The translations under genes were made by a program, and so were the position numbers. A stretch of 64,000 nucleotides of DNA from Roseomonas mucosa ATCC BAA-692 (GTDB taxonomy: Bacteria > Pseudomonadota > Alphaproteobacteria > Acetobacterales > Acetobacteraceae): positions 174,616 through 238,615 of the forward strand of contig NZ_JHWD01000008.1 in assembly GCF_000622225.1 (NCBI RefSeq). Direction: 5' to 3'. Positions 54,294 through 63,821 of the stretch are shown piece after piece (positions within the stretch are counted from its first letter, which is position 1; each line of letters opens with the position of its first letter). Below the pieces are notes generated by a model. It had not been told where the DNA came from and did not search any database. It saw only the letters and a program-made list of their open reading frames with translations.

Positions 54294-56624
54294 TCAGCCG
54301 GGCGGCAGCCCCTCCGCCGGCACGCTGCGCCCGGAATGGTGCGGCACGCGCGCGCTGATGCGCACGGGCACGGCCTTCGCCGCCGGCGTCTTGCTCTCCT
54401 CCGCATGGTGCGCGACAGGGATCAGCGTGTTGCACTCGGGGTAGTAGGCCGCGAGGCAGCCGCGGGGGATGTCGAAGCCGGTGACGCGCAACCCGCCGAA
54501 CTCCCGCCGCACGCCGTCGCCATAGACGGTCGCGAGCGTCACCTCGTCCCCGTCCGACAACCCCGCCTCCACGATATCCTCCGGGTTCATGAAGACCACC
54601 ATGCGCGTGCCTTTCACGCCCCGGAAACGATCGTGATAGCCATAGACGGTGGTGTTGAACTGGTCGTTGGAACGCAGCGTGATCAGCCGGTACTGCTCCG
54701 GCCGGTCCTCGAAGCCGGTGGCAGTCAGCTTCTCCGGCACGCGGAACTCCGCCTTGCCGCTCTTGGTCTTCCACACCCGGTCGCGCGCCGGGATCGGCCG
54801 GTGGAAGCCGCCCGGGATCGCCATGCGGTCGTTGAAGCCACGGAACTCCTCGGGATAGGTCCGCTCGATCGCATCGCGGATCAGGCCGTAGTCGGCGAGC
54901 CACGTGTCCCAGTCCAGCCTCGGGTTCGGCGGCAGCGTGGCCTTGGCGATACCGGCGACGATCGTGGGCTCGGACAGCAGATCGGGGCTCGCCGGCTCGC
55001 GCTTGCCGAAGGAGGCATGGATGGTGGCGGTGCTGTCCTCCATCGACAGCGTCTGGTCGCCCGTCGCCTGGCTGTCGCGCTCGATCCGTCCCTTGCAGGG
55101 CAGCAGCAGCGCGACCTCGCCGTTCACCAGGTGCGAGCGGTTCAGCTTCGTCGCGATCTGCACCGTCAGCCGCATCTTCCGCCAGGCGGGCTCCATCCGG
55201 TCACGGTCCGGGATGGCGCGCACGAAATTGCCGCCCAAGCCGATGAAGCCCTTCACCTCGCCCTTGAGGACGCCCTCGCAGGCCTCCACCGTGTTCAGCC
55301 CCTTCTCGCGCGGCGGCTCGAACCCGTACAGCTCCGCCAGCCGGTCGAGCGGCACCAGCGCCGGCTTCTCCGAAATCCCGACGGTGCGCTGGCCCTGCAC
55401 ATTGGAATGGCCCCGCACCGGCGAGATCCCCGCGCCCTGCCGCCCGATATTGCCGCGCAGCAGCAGCAGGTTCACCAGCATGTGCAGGTTCTGCTCGCCC
55501 AGCACCTGCTGCGTCAGCCCCATGCCATAGATGAACATCGCGGCCTTGGACTGGCTGTACAGCTCCGCCGCCGCTTCCAGCGCCACGCGCGTCAGGCCGG
55601 ATTCCTCGGTGATCCGCTTCCACCCCGTCTCGCGCGCGGCCTTCGCGAATTCCTCGAAGCCCCTGGTGTGCTCGCGGATGAAGCCATGGTCCAGCACCGG
55701 CGCGCCGCCACTTTCCCGCGCCCGGTCATCCGCCTCGATCAGCCATTTGCACAGCCCCATCAGCGCGGCCATGTCGCCGCCCGCCTTCACCTGGTGGTAC
55801 TGCTCGCTGATCCGCGTCTCCGCCCCGGTGCCCATCTCCAGCGGGCTCTGCGGGTTGGTGAAGCGCTCCCAGCCACGCTCGCGCAGGGGGTTGAAGGTGA
55901 CAATCCTCACGCCGCGCCGCACCGCCTCCTGCAACTGGTGCAGCATGCGCGGGCTGTTGGAGCCGACATTCTGCCCAAAGGAGAAGATGGCGTCGCAATG
56001 GTCGAAATCGGCCAGGGTGATGGTGCCGACCGGCGACCCCAGCACCTCCTTCAGCGCCACCGAGGTCGTCTCGTGGCACATGTTGGAACTGTCGGGCAGG
56101 TTGTTGCAGCCGTACATTCGCGCCAGCAGGCTGTACATGTAGGAGGTTTCCAGCGAGGCGCGGCCCGAGGCGTAGAAGACCACGGATTTCGGGTCGAGCG
56201 CCTTCAGCTCCTCCCCGATGATGCGGAAGGCCTCCTCCCACGCCACCGGCACATACCTGTCGCTGGCGGCGTCGTAGCGCATCGGATGCGTCAGCCGTCC
56301 CTGCTGCTCCAGCGCGTAATCGGACCAGCTGAGCAGCTCCGTCACCGTGTGCTTCGCGAAGAAGTCCGGCGGGGTGCGGAGCGAGGTCAGCTCCCAGGCC
56401 GTGGCCTTGGCACCGTTCTCGCAGAACTCGAAGGGATGCGCGGAAGCGGGCTTGGCCCAGGCGCAGGAAACACAGGCGAAGCCATCCGCCTTGTTCTGCC
56501 GCAAAAGCGCCTCGCCGATGCCGGGCGTGACCTTCTCGCGCAGCATGATCTCGCCCAGTGACTTCGCCGAGCCCCAACCGCCGGAGGGGCCGTCATAAGG
56601 GCCGATCCTGACATCATCACTCAT
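54294..56624 (-). CDS. FdhF/YdeP-family molybdopterin-dependent oxidoreductase
   Basis: A 776-aa cytoplasmic oxidoreductase close in length to E. coli YdeP (759 aa). The conserved N-terminal pattern is GGWGSAKSLG, then CVSCAWAKPASAHPFEFCEN with GAKATAWE. Later molybdopterin motifs are SGRASLETSYMYSLLARMYG, NMCHETTSVALKEVLG, FGQNVGSNSPRMLHQLQEA and LRGNIGRQGAGISPVRGHSN. Members bind bis-MGD and probably an Fe-S cluster. YdeP has been linked to acid resistance, and the substrate is not defined. The ATG at 56624 has GGAGGG 7 bases upstream. No fdhD or cofactor gene is adjacent. Confidence 0.93.
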   Translation of the reverse strand: MSDDVRIGPYDGPSGGWGSAKSLGEIMLREKVTPGIGEALLRQNKADGFACVSCAWAKPASAHPFEFCENGAKATAWELTSLRTPPDFFAKHTVTELLSWSDYALEQQGRLTHPMRYDAASDRYVPVAWEEAFRIIGEELKALDPKSVVFYASGRASLETSYMYSLLARMYGCNNLPDSSNMCHETTSVALKEVLGSPVGTITLADFDHCDAIFSFGQNVGSNSPRMLHQLQEAVRRGVRIVTFNPLRERGWERFTNPQSPLEMGTGAETRISEQYHQVKAGGDMAALMGLCKWLIEADDRARESGGAPVLDHGFIREHTRGFEEFAKAARETGWKRITEESGLTRVALEAAAELYSQSKAAMFIYGMGLTQQVLGEQNLHMLVNLLLLRGNIGRQGAGISPVRGHSNVQGQRTVGISEKPALVPLDRLAELYGFEPPREKGLNTVEACEGVLKGEVKGFIGLGGNFVRAIPDRDRMEPAWRKMRLTVQIATKLNRSHLVNGEVALLLPCKGRIERDSQATGDQTLSMEDSTATIHASFGKREPASPDLLSEPTIVAGIAKATLPPNPRLDWDTWLADYGLIRDAIERTYPEEFRGFNDRMAIPGGFHRPIPARDRVWKTKSGKAEFRVPEKLTATGFEDRPEQYRLITLRSNDQFNTTVYGYHDRFRGVKGTRMVVFMNPEDIVEAGLSDGDEVTLATVYGDGVRREFGGLRVTGFDIPRGCLAAYYPECNTLIPVAHHAEESKTPAAKAVPVRISARVPHHSGRSVPAEGLPPG

Positions 56625-56724
56625 GGAAAAGCCCTCCGCGCCCAGCCGGTGACAGGAGAACCGGCGGAGCCCGGGCACGGTTGCCGCTGGGCGCGATGAC
56701 AGCTGCTTCATCGGGGAGGATCAG

Positions 56725-57071
56725 GCAGCGCTCTTCGCGGCCACCCTCGCGGGAGAGGCGCCGCCTCTCACACACCCTCTCCGCCGGGGACCGAAGCCGG
56801 TCCCCGAACCCCGGGCTTTCGCTGGTGCCCGTGGCAGCCGTCGGCCCATGGTCCGATCCCTGGGAGCAGCTGGACCGGCGAGGCGCCCGGAAGGAAGGAA
56901 GACACCTTATCCGCGCTGGCGGCACCGGCAGCCGCCGGAGAGTATGGCCCTCCAGCGCGATCCGGTCGCAGAAAGAACCAATGAACGGGGTCCAGGGCGC
57001 GCAGCGTCCTGGCGGATGGGGGGGTTACGGGGGCGAAGGCGGAGCCTTCCCACCGGGCCGCGGGCGCAACA
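56725..57071 (-). repeat. Diverged long form of the multi-hairpin repeat (copy 9)
   Basis: About 347 bp in reverse orientation, filling the gap between tldD and the oxidoreductase gene, both on the minus strand. It is therefore the only complete copy not between convergent genes. Modules E, D (56788-56811, one end mismatch), C, B and A can all be followed, but A, C and B have mismatched stems. The right end GCGCAAC matches the terminal repeat core. Together with 56625-56724 it must also contain the oxidoreductase promoter. Confidence 0.75.
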
Positions 57072-58511
57072 TCACACCGCCGTGCCGCCCACCGTCAGCC
57101 CGTCGAGGCGCAGCGTCGGCTGGCCGACGCCCACCGGCACGCCCTGCCCATCCTTGCCGCAGGTGCCGATGCCCGGGTCCATACCGAAGTCGTTGCCGAC
57201 CATGCCGATGCGGGTCAGCGCATCGGCGCCGCTGCCGATCAGCGTGGCGCCCTTCACCGGCGCGGTGACGCGCCCATCCTCGATCAGATAGGCCTCGGAG
57301 GCGGAGAAGACGAACTTGCCCGAGGTGATGTCCACCTGCCCGCCGCCGAAATTCACCGCGTAGAGCCCACGCTTCACCGAGCGGATGATCTCCTCCGGCG
57401 CATGTTCCCCGCCGGTCATCACCGTGTTGGTCATGCGCGGCATGGGGATATGGGCATGGGATTCGCGGCGCCCGTTGCCGGTCGGCGCCACGCCCATCAG
57501 CCGGGCATTCTGCCGGTCCTGGATGAAGCCCACCAGGATGCCGTCCTCGATCATCACGGTGCGGGAGGTCGGCGTGCCCTCGTCATCCACGGTCAGCGAG
57601 CCGCGCCGGTCCGGGATGGTGCCGTCATCCACCACGGTCACGCCGGGCGCGGCGATCCGCTGCCCCATCAGCCCGGCGAAGGCCGAGGTTCCCTTGCGGT
57701 TGAAATCGCCCTCCAGCCCGTGGCCGATGGCCTCGTGCAGCAGGATGCCGGGCCAGCCGGGGCCGAGCACCACGACTGTCTCCCCCGCCGGCGCCGGGCG
57801 GCTGTCGAGGTTCACCACCGCCTGGCGCAGCGCCTCGTCCACCGCGCCCTTCCAGCTCGTCTCGTTCAGCACACGCTCATAGGCGAAGCGCCCGCCGGTG
57901 CCGAAGGAGCCGGTCTCGCGCCGCCCGCCATCCTCCACCACCACCGCGACATTCAGCCGCACCAGCGGCCGCAGGTCCGCCACGCCGCGCCCGTCGGGGC
58001 GCAGGATGCGCACCGCCTGCCATTCGCCGCTGATCGTCGCCATCACCTGCCGCACCCGCGCGTCGCGGGACCGGGCATAGGCATCGATGGCGGCCAGCAG
58101 CGCGGTCTTTCCGGCGAAGCCCATGGCGGCCAGCGGGTTGGCGCTGTCGTAGAGCCGCGCATTGGTGCGGCGCGGCGCCTCGTCCAGCGCCGCCATCCGG
58201 TCGCCCGGCAGGCCGCGCACCGTCTCGGCGGCGCGCTTCAGCGCGGCCTCGCCGATCTCCCCGGCATGGGCATAGGCCGCCCCCTCTCCCCGCACGGCGC
58301 GCAGGCCGAATCCCCGGGACGTGTCGAAGCTGGCCGCGCGGATGCGCCCGTCGTCGAGGCTGATCGCCTCGCTTTCCCGGTATTCGAGAAAGAGCTCGCC
58401 ATCCTCCGCCCCGGCCAGGGCATCGGCCACGATGCGCGCCGCCCGGTTCGGGTCGAGGTCGCGGAAGAACAGCCGCTCGGTGGCGGCCATGGCATCGGTG
58501 GCGGCGCTCAT
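57072..58511 (-). CDS. tldD: Metalloprotease TldD
   Basis: A 479-aa cytoplasmic zinc protease, the catalytic partner of TldE/PmbA, that degrades unfolded peptides and matures some peptide antibiotics. The zinc motif is LLHEAIGHGLEGDFNRKGTS (HExxxH), with the distal cysteine ligand in GIGTCGKDGQGVPVGVGQP near the C-terminus. YRESEAISLDDGRI and the GFGLRAVRGEGAAYAHA segment are family hallmarks. The start overlaps the histidine kinase stop by four bases, with CGGAGA upstream. The tldE/pmbA gene is not in the window. Confidence 0.96.
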   Translation of the reverse strand: MSAATDAMAATERLFFRDLDPNRAARIVADALAGAEDGELFLEYRESEAISLDDGRIRAASFDTSRGFGLRAVRGEGAAYAHAGEIGEAALKRAAETVRGLPGDRMAALDEAPRRTNARLYDSANPLAAMGFAGKTALLAAIDAYARSRDARVRQVMATISGEWQAVRILRPDGRGVADLRPLVRLNVAVVVEDGGRRETGSFGTGGRFAYERVLNETSWKGAVDEALRQAVVNLDSRPAPAGETVVVLGPGWPGILLHEAIGHGLEGDFNRKGTSAFAGLMGQRIAAPGVTVVDDGTIPDRRGSLTVDDEGTPTSRTVMIEDGILVGFIQDRQNARLMGVAPTGNGRRESHAHIPMPRMTNTVMTGGEHAPEEIIRSVKRGLYAVNFGGGQVDITSGKFVFSASEAYLIEDGRVTAPVKGATLIGSGADALTRIGMVGNDFGMDPGIGTCGKDGQGVPVGVGQPTLRLDGLTVGGTAV

Positions 58512-60962
58512 GGCAGGATCTCCGAAAGGGGGCCGGCGGGCAGGGGGGAACCGGGGATGCCGCCGGGACCGGCACCGCCTCCGGGCCGGGCGCGGCGCTC
58601 CTCCCCGGCGGGAAGGGGGATCAGCAGCCGGGCGGTGGTGCCCTGCCCGGCGGTGCTGTCCAGCCACAGCCGCATGCCCATGGCCTCGCTCAGCGTACGG
58701 GCGAGGTACAGGCCGAGGCCGGAGCCGCCATAGCGCCGGGCATGGCCATCCTCCAGCTGGGTGAAGGGCTCGAAGGCGCGGGGGATGTCCTCCGGCGCCA
58801 TGCCGATTCCGGTGTCCGTGACGCTGATCTCCATCGCCGCCGCCTCCCCGCCCGCCACCGCCCCCATGGGCAGAAGTCGGGCGGCCAGCGTGATCCGCCC
58901 CCCCGCCGGGGTGAACTTCACCGCATTGGAGATGAGGTTCAGCAGCACCTGGCGCAACCGCCGGGCATCGGCCGGCACCGGCGGCAGGGCATCGGGCAGG
59001 TCCAGGACCAGATCGGTGCCGCCGCGCCGCGCGGCGCCCAGCAGGATGCGGTGTGCCTCGCGCAGCAGCAGCTCCGGCTCCACCGGCCGCAGCTCCAGCG
59101 CCTGCTCGGCCGTGTCCGAGCGCGCGGTATCCAGCAGCTCGTCGATCAGCCCCAGCAGGTGGCGGCCGGCATCGCGGATGGCCGTCAGGAAGATCTGCCT
59201 CGTGGCCAGGTCCGCCGCCATGCCAGGCCTTGGCCTCCCCGCGGGCTCCCCCTCCGGGGCCCATTCGGGCCACCCGGCCTCCAGGCCCCGGCCCGGCCCC
59301 CCGCCCAGCCCGTCCAGCAGCGCCTCCGAGAAGCCGATCACCGCGTTGAGCGGGGTGCGCAGCTCATGGCTCATATTGGCCAGGAATCGCGCCTGGGCCC
59401 GGTGCGCGGCCTCGGCGGCATCGCGCGCCGCGGCCAGCTCGGCGCTGGCGCGGTGCTGCTCGGTGATGTCCACGAAGGTCCGCACGAAGCCCCCGTCGGG
59501 CGTGAGGTCCGTGGTGACCTCCACCACCGTCCCGTCCGCGCGGGTGCGGACATAGCGGCCGGGGCCGGATCGCGGCGTGGCCGCGGCACGGCGGATCAGC
59601 GCGTCCGTCCCGTCCCCCGGCGGGCCGAACTCGCCGCGCGCGATCTGGTCGTGCAGCAGGTCGTCTGCATGGGTGCCCAGCACCACCTGCTCCGGTTGCA
59701 ACCCGCAGAGCCGGGCCGTCAGCGGGTTGGAAGCGACGAGCCGCCCCTGCCGGTCGAAGATCGCCATGCCATAGCGCAGGTGGTTCAGCGTGGTGCGGAG
59801 CAGCTCCTCCTGCTGCCGCGCCTCCGCCTCGGCCCGGTGGCGCGCGGTGACGTCGGTGAAGACGGCCACCCGCCCCAGATCCGGCAGGGCGGAGGTCTGG
59901 ATGTCGAAGACCCGCCCGTCATGGCGGTGCAGCGTGTAGCTCCGGCTCCCGCGCTGCTGCCAGGTCACGGCGGAGGTCAGCATGATGGCTCCCGGGGGCT
60001 CGCTCCTGTCCCCCGCCGCGCCGTGGCGCGCGATGATCTCGGCCAGGGAATCCCCGACCCCGTGCGTCAGGTCCGGCATGGCCCGGCGGAAGGATTCGTT
60101 GACCAGCGAGACGCGCTGGTCCGGCCCATAGACCAGCACCCCTTGCGGCAGCGCGGTCAGGATGCCGTCCAGCATGGCCGCCCGGTGGCTCGCCATGCCC
60201 TCGGCCCGGCGCAGGCCGGTGACGTCGTCCACCTCCACCAGCATCCCGCCATCGCCGGAGGGCCGGCGCTGGATGCGCAGCACCTGTCCGCACGGCCTTT
60301 CGCGCTGGTCGCTGAAGGGCAGGCGATGCACCTCGGCCGTGCAGCGGGCGGGATAGTCGTCGTCCTCCAGGTTCTCGAACTCGCCCTGCGCCTCCATCAG
60401 GCGCAGCACCTGGAGAAAGCTCATCCCCTCCCGCAGCGTCCCGGGCGGAAGCCCGTTCAGCGCCGCATAGGCCCGGTTCGACCAGCAGCAGCCGCCCGTC
60501 GGCGCCATAGAGCGCCACCCCGGTCTCCAGGTTCTGCAACAGGCCGTCCAGCATCCGGCTCCGGTCCTGCGCCATCGCCTCGGCCTCGCGGATCGCCGTC
60601 ATGTCCGAGACGGTGTTGATCCGCGCCCCGCACGGCAGAGACGTGACCTGCACCTGCAGCCATTGCCCCCGCATGGTGCGGAACAGGCGCCGCTGCGGGC
60701 GGGAATGGTCGATCTGCCCGATCCCCGCCGCCCGCTCCTCCGGGTCGCCCGGGCCATAGAAGCCGCGATAGGCCAGCACGCGGCGGACCTCGGTCATCGG
60801 CAGGCCGGCGGGCAGCGCCTCGGGCGGCAGGCCGGCCAGCGCCAGAAAGGCGGGATTGACGAAGCCCAGCCGCCCCGCCGTATCGACGGCCACGACGCCG
60901 ACCGGCAGCCCCCCGAGCAGCGCCAGGGCGTTTGCCGGCGGACCGACCGGCTCCTCCCCCAT
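58508..60962 (-). pseudogene. Multi-PAS sensor histidine kinase with an apparent +1 frameshift
   Basis: The N-terminal part (from the ATG at 60962) and the rest lie in different frames. Dropping one base near 60479 joins them into one 817-aa kinase reading ALYGADGRLLLVNRAYAALN across the junction. Four PAS-type repeats are visible (each with a GVxxYGxDxRxxLVN-like core), then HisKA (FLANMSHELRTPLNAVIGFS) and HATPase motifs LLNLISNAVKFTP, DTGIGMAPEDIPRAFEPF and GGSGLGLYLARTL. No membrane helix, so it is a soluble sensor. It overlaps ctaA by one base and tldD by four. It is either a real mutation or a sequence error. Confidence 0.8.
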
Positions 60963-62149
60963 CACATGGCCTGTCCGGCCAGGGGCTGCCCAGCCGAGGG
61001 CTGTCCGGCAACGGGGGCGCGCCCGTCACGCGGCGCGCCGGCACCGCCGCGCGGGCGGCGCAGGGCATGCAGCGTGCCGAGCGCCGCCGTCAGCACCCCC
61101 ACCGCCATGGCCTGGTGCAGCGTGCCGAGCCAGGCCGGCACCACGTTCACCAGCGCCGCCACCCCCAGCGCGTATTGCGCGATCGTGGCCAGGGCCAGCG
61201 CGCCGACCCACCAGCGCGCCCGCCGCGCCCCGGCCGTGCCGCGCGGCAGGACGGAAAGCCCGTACCAGGCGGTGCCGATGGCCAGCAGGCCGGTGAGCGT
61301 GGCCAGGAGCCGGTGGTTGAACTGCACCGAGGCCACGTTCTCGAACAGGTTCCTCCAGGCGGGCGAAAGGAAGAGGTAGCCGTCCGGCACCCACTGGCCC
61401 GCCATCAGCGGAAAGGTGTTGTAGTCGAAGCCCGCCTTGATCCCGGCCACGAAGCCGCCGGCCAGCATCGTCAGCCCGGCCAGCCCCGCCGTGGCGTGGG
61501 CAAGCCGCCGCAGCGCCCGCCCGCCCCCCGGTGCCTCACCCCACGGCGCCTCGCGCTCCGGATGCAGAAGCCCGAGCGCGGTCCAGACCAGCACCGCATA
61601 GAGCACCAGCGCCAGCGTCAGATGGATCACCAGCCGCCAGGGCGACACGGCGGTGCGGTCGGCCTCGAAGCCCGAGGCCACCATGAACCAGCCCACCGCC
61701 CCCTGCAGCCCGCCCAGCGCCAGCAGCAGCACCAGCCGGCCACCGAGCCCGGCGGGGATGCGCCCCCGCGCCCAGAACCAGGCCAGCCCGCCGGCGAAGA
61801 CCAGCCCGATCATCCGCCCCCAGAAGCGGTGGGTCCATTCCAGCCAGAAGATCCCCTTGAAGCCCGCCAGCCCGAAGCCCTGGTTCACCAGCTCGTATTG
61901 CGGAATGGTGCGGTAGAGATCGTAGAGGCGCTGCCACTCCGCCTCGCTCAGCGGCGGCAGGATGCCGCGGATCGGCGCCCATTCCATGATGGAAAGGCCG
62001 GAGCCGGTCAGGCGCGTGGCGCCGCCGAGGGCCACCATGACCCAAACCATGGCGGCGACCAGGATCAGCCAGAGGGCGACGGCACGGCGGTTCCGGGCCA
62101 GGACATCCTCGCGGGACGGGGCGTGCGGATCGAAGGGCATGGCGGGCAT
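60962..62149 (-). CDS. ctaA: Heme A synthase CtaA (COX15 type)
   Basis: A 395-aa inner-membrane enzyme oxidising heme O to heme A for the aa3 oxidase. Heme-ligand histidines are visible in FWLEWTHRFWGRMIGL, WRLVIHLTLALVLY, VQFNHRLLATLTG and LGTLHQAMAVGVL. ALGGATRLTGSGLSIMEWAP is the diagnostic N-terminal motif, and about eight helices are present. The tail has a repeated GQPxAGQP pattern. The ATG at 62149 follows GGGGAAG; 62140 is an alternative. It is the first gene of the ctaA-kinase-tldD unit, about 14 kb from the other cta genes. Confidence 0.96.
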   Translation of the reverse strand: MPAMPFDPHAPSREDVLARNRRAVALWLILVAAMVWVMVALGGATRLTGSGLSIMEWAPIRGILPPLSEAEWQRLYDLYRTIPQYELVNQGFGLAGFKGIFWLEWTHRFWGRMIGLVFAGGLAWFWARGRIPAGLGGRLVLLLALGGLQGAVGWFMVASGFEADRTAVSPWRLVIHLTLALVLYAVLVWTALGLLHPEREAPWGEAPGGGRALRRLAHATAGLAGLTMLAGGFVAGIKAGFDYNTFPLMAGQWVPDGYLFLSPAWRNLFENVASVQFNHRLLATLTGLLAIGTAWYGLSVLPRGTAGARRARWWVGALALATIAQYALGVAALVNVVPAWLGTLHQAMAVGVLTAALGTLHALRRPRGGAGAPRDGRAPVAGQPSAGQPLAGQAM

Positions 62150-62200
62150 TATAGTCTTCCCCTGGACCGCGTGCCGACCCCCTGCTAGGCCGCAGCCCCC

Positions 62201-63121
62201 ATGTCCCCGGCTCAACACGCCAATCCCAGGGCCGCCCCCGCCATGACCGCCAGCCCCCCCGCCGCGCCGAACGGCCTCCCCCTGGACCTTCCCATGGGCT
62301 TCCCGGCGGGCCCGGCCCCCGTGATCTCCGTGGTGGTCCCCATGCGCAACGAGGGGCCGAACGTCGCCCCTCTGGCGGCCGAGATCGCCGCCGCCCTCGC
62401 CGGGGTGCCGCACGAGATCCTCTGCGTGGACGACGGCTCCTCCGACGACACGGCGGCCCGGATCGACGCCGCCGCCGCCTCCGGCCTCGCGGTACGGCGG
62501 CTCAGCCATGCCCGCTCCTGCGGCCAGTCCGCCGGGGTGGTGACCGGCGTGCGCCATGCCCGCGCCCCCTGGATCGCCACGCTGGACGGCGACGGCCAGA
62601 ACGACCCGGCCGACATCCCCAGGCTCTGGGCCAGGGCGCGGCAGGAGAACCCGGCGGAAGGCGCCCCGGGGCAGGCCGTGCTGGTCGCCGGCTGGCGCAC
62701 CACGCGCAAGGACACGGCGGTGAAGCGGCTGAGCAGCCGCGTCGCCAACCGCGTCCGCGCCCGCCTGCTGGGCGACGCCACGCCCGACACCGGCTGCGGG
62801 CTGAAGGTCTTCCCCCGCGCGCTCTTCCTGGAGCTGCCGCCCTTCGACCACATGCACCGCTTCCTGCCCGCCCTGACCATCCGCCAGGGCGGCCGCGTGG
62901 TGAGCGAGCCGGTGAACCACCGCCCCCGCACGCGCGGCGTCTCCAACTACGGCACGCTGGACCGCCTCGCGGTGGGGATCGTGGACCTGCTGGGCGTGAT
63001 GTGGCTGCAACGGCGCTGGAAGCGGCCCCGGCTGGCCTACGCCGCCCCCCCGCCACCACCCGCCGCCACGCCTGTCATCACGCCTGCCGTCACGCCCCCG
63101 GGCGCCCCCGCGCAGCCGTGA
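62201..63121 (+). CDS. Family 2 glycosyltransferase, dolichol/polyprenyl-phosphate sugar synthase-like
   Basis: A 306-aa GT-A enzyme that probably transfers a sugar to polyprenyl phosphate. The nucleotide-sugar site is ISVVVPMRNEGPNVAPL and ILCVDDGSSDDTAARI, with the DxD-type TLDGDGQNDPADIP and DTGCGLKVFPRALF later, plus a C-terminal RPRTRGVSNYG motif (GxSxY). It lacks long C-terminal helices, so it resembles the soluble DPM1 type. Start uncertain: 62201 or 62243, neither with a clear ribosome site. It overlaps the next gene by four bases, and that protein may be its membrane partner. Confidence 0.88.
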   Translation: MSPAQHANPRAAPAMTASPPAAPNGLPLDLPMGFPAGPAPVISVVVPMRNEGPNVAPLAAEIAAALAGVPHEILCVDDGSSDDTAARIDAAAASGLAVRRLSHARSCGQSAGVVTGVRHARAPWIATLDGDGQNDPADIPRLWARARQENPAEGAPGQAVLVAGWRTTRKDTAVKRLSSRVANRVRARLLGDATPDTGCGLKVFPRALFLELPPFDHMHRFLPALTIRQGGRVVSEPVNHRPRTRGVSNYGTLDRLAVGIVDLLGVMWLQRRWKRPRLAYAAPPPPPAATPVITPAVTPPGAPAQP

Positions 63122-63807
63122 CGCTGCCCGACCGTTCGCGCGGCGCGCTGCGCTCCATCCTCCGCCTGCTGCTGCTGGCCCTGGGACTTGCCCTGGCCGG
63201 CTGGGTGCTGCGCGAACTGGGCGAGGACCACGGCATCGCCTTCATGAGCGCCCAGATGCGCGGTGGCGGCCTCTGGGCGGAAGCCCTCTTCGTGCTGGTC
63301 GGCGCCGCCGCCACCGCCGTCGGCGCGCCGCGCCAGGCGGTGGCCTTCCTTGGCGGCAGCGCCTTCGGCGCCCTGGCCGGCGGCGGCCTTTCCATGCTGG
63401 CCCAGGTGCTGGGCTGCGCCCTGGGCTATGGCTGGGCCCGGCTGATCGGGCGCGAATGGGCCGCCCGCCGCCTCGCCGGGCGCTTCGGCCGGCGCCTCAA
63501 GCCCATGCACGACGTCCTCGCCGGCTCCCCCTTCGGCGCCACCCTGGCGCTGCGCCTGCTGCCCGTCGGCAACAACCTCGCCCTCAATCTCCTCGCCGGC
63601 CTGTCCGGCGTCGCGGCGGGCCCCTTCCTGCTCGGCTCGGCCATCGGCTACGTGCCGCAGACAGCGGTCTTCGTGCTGCTGGGCGAAGGCGTGGCGGTGA
63701 ACCAGTCCACCCAGATCGCCCTCGGCGTGGCGCTCTTCGCACTCTCCGCCCTGCTCGGCTGGTGGCTCCTGCGCCGCCACCGCGCTGGCCGGGCGATCGA
63801 GGGCTGA
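63118..63807 (+). CDS. TVP38/TMEM64 (DedA-related) family membrane protein
   Basis: A 229-aa inner-membrane protein with about six hydrophobic segments. The diagnostic SNARE-associated/VTT domain motifs are AVAFLGGSAFGALAGGGLSM, GCALGYGWARLIGREWAA and the late LRLLPVGNNLALNLLAGLSG, followed by the GSAIGYVPQTAVFVLLG helix. Related proteins act in lipid scrambling or polyprenyl-phosphate flipping. The start is the GTG at 63118, coupled to the glycosyltransferase stop (GTGA). Pairing with a polyprenyl-phosphate-type glycosyltransferase fits a role in lipid-linked sugar handling (inference). Confidence 0.88.
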   Translation: MTLPDRSRGALRSILRLLLLALGLALAGWVLRELGEDHGIAFMSAQMRGGGLWAEALFVLVGAAATAVGAPRQAVAFLGGSAFGALAGGGLSMLAQVLGCALGYGWARLIGREWAARRLAGRFGRRLKPMHDVLAGSPFGATLALRLLPVGNNLALNLLAGLSGVAAGPFLLGSAIGYVPQTAVFVLLGEGVAVNQSTQIALGVALFALSALLGWWLLRRHRAGRAIEG

Positions 63808-63821
63808 TCCGGGAACGGCTT

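Noticed and set aside
60962..63010. A longer ctaA starting near 63010
   Set aside because: The extra upstream codons lie antisense to the glycosyltransferase gene; the GGGGAAG site and the family N-terminus support a start at 62149.
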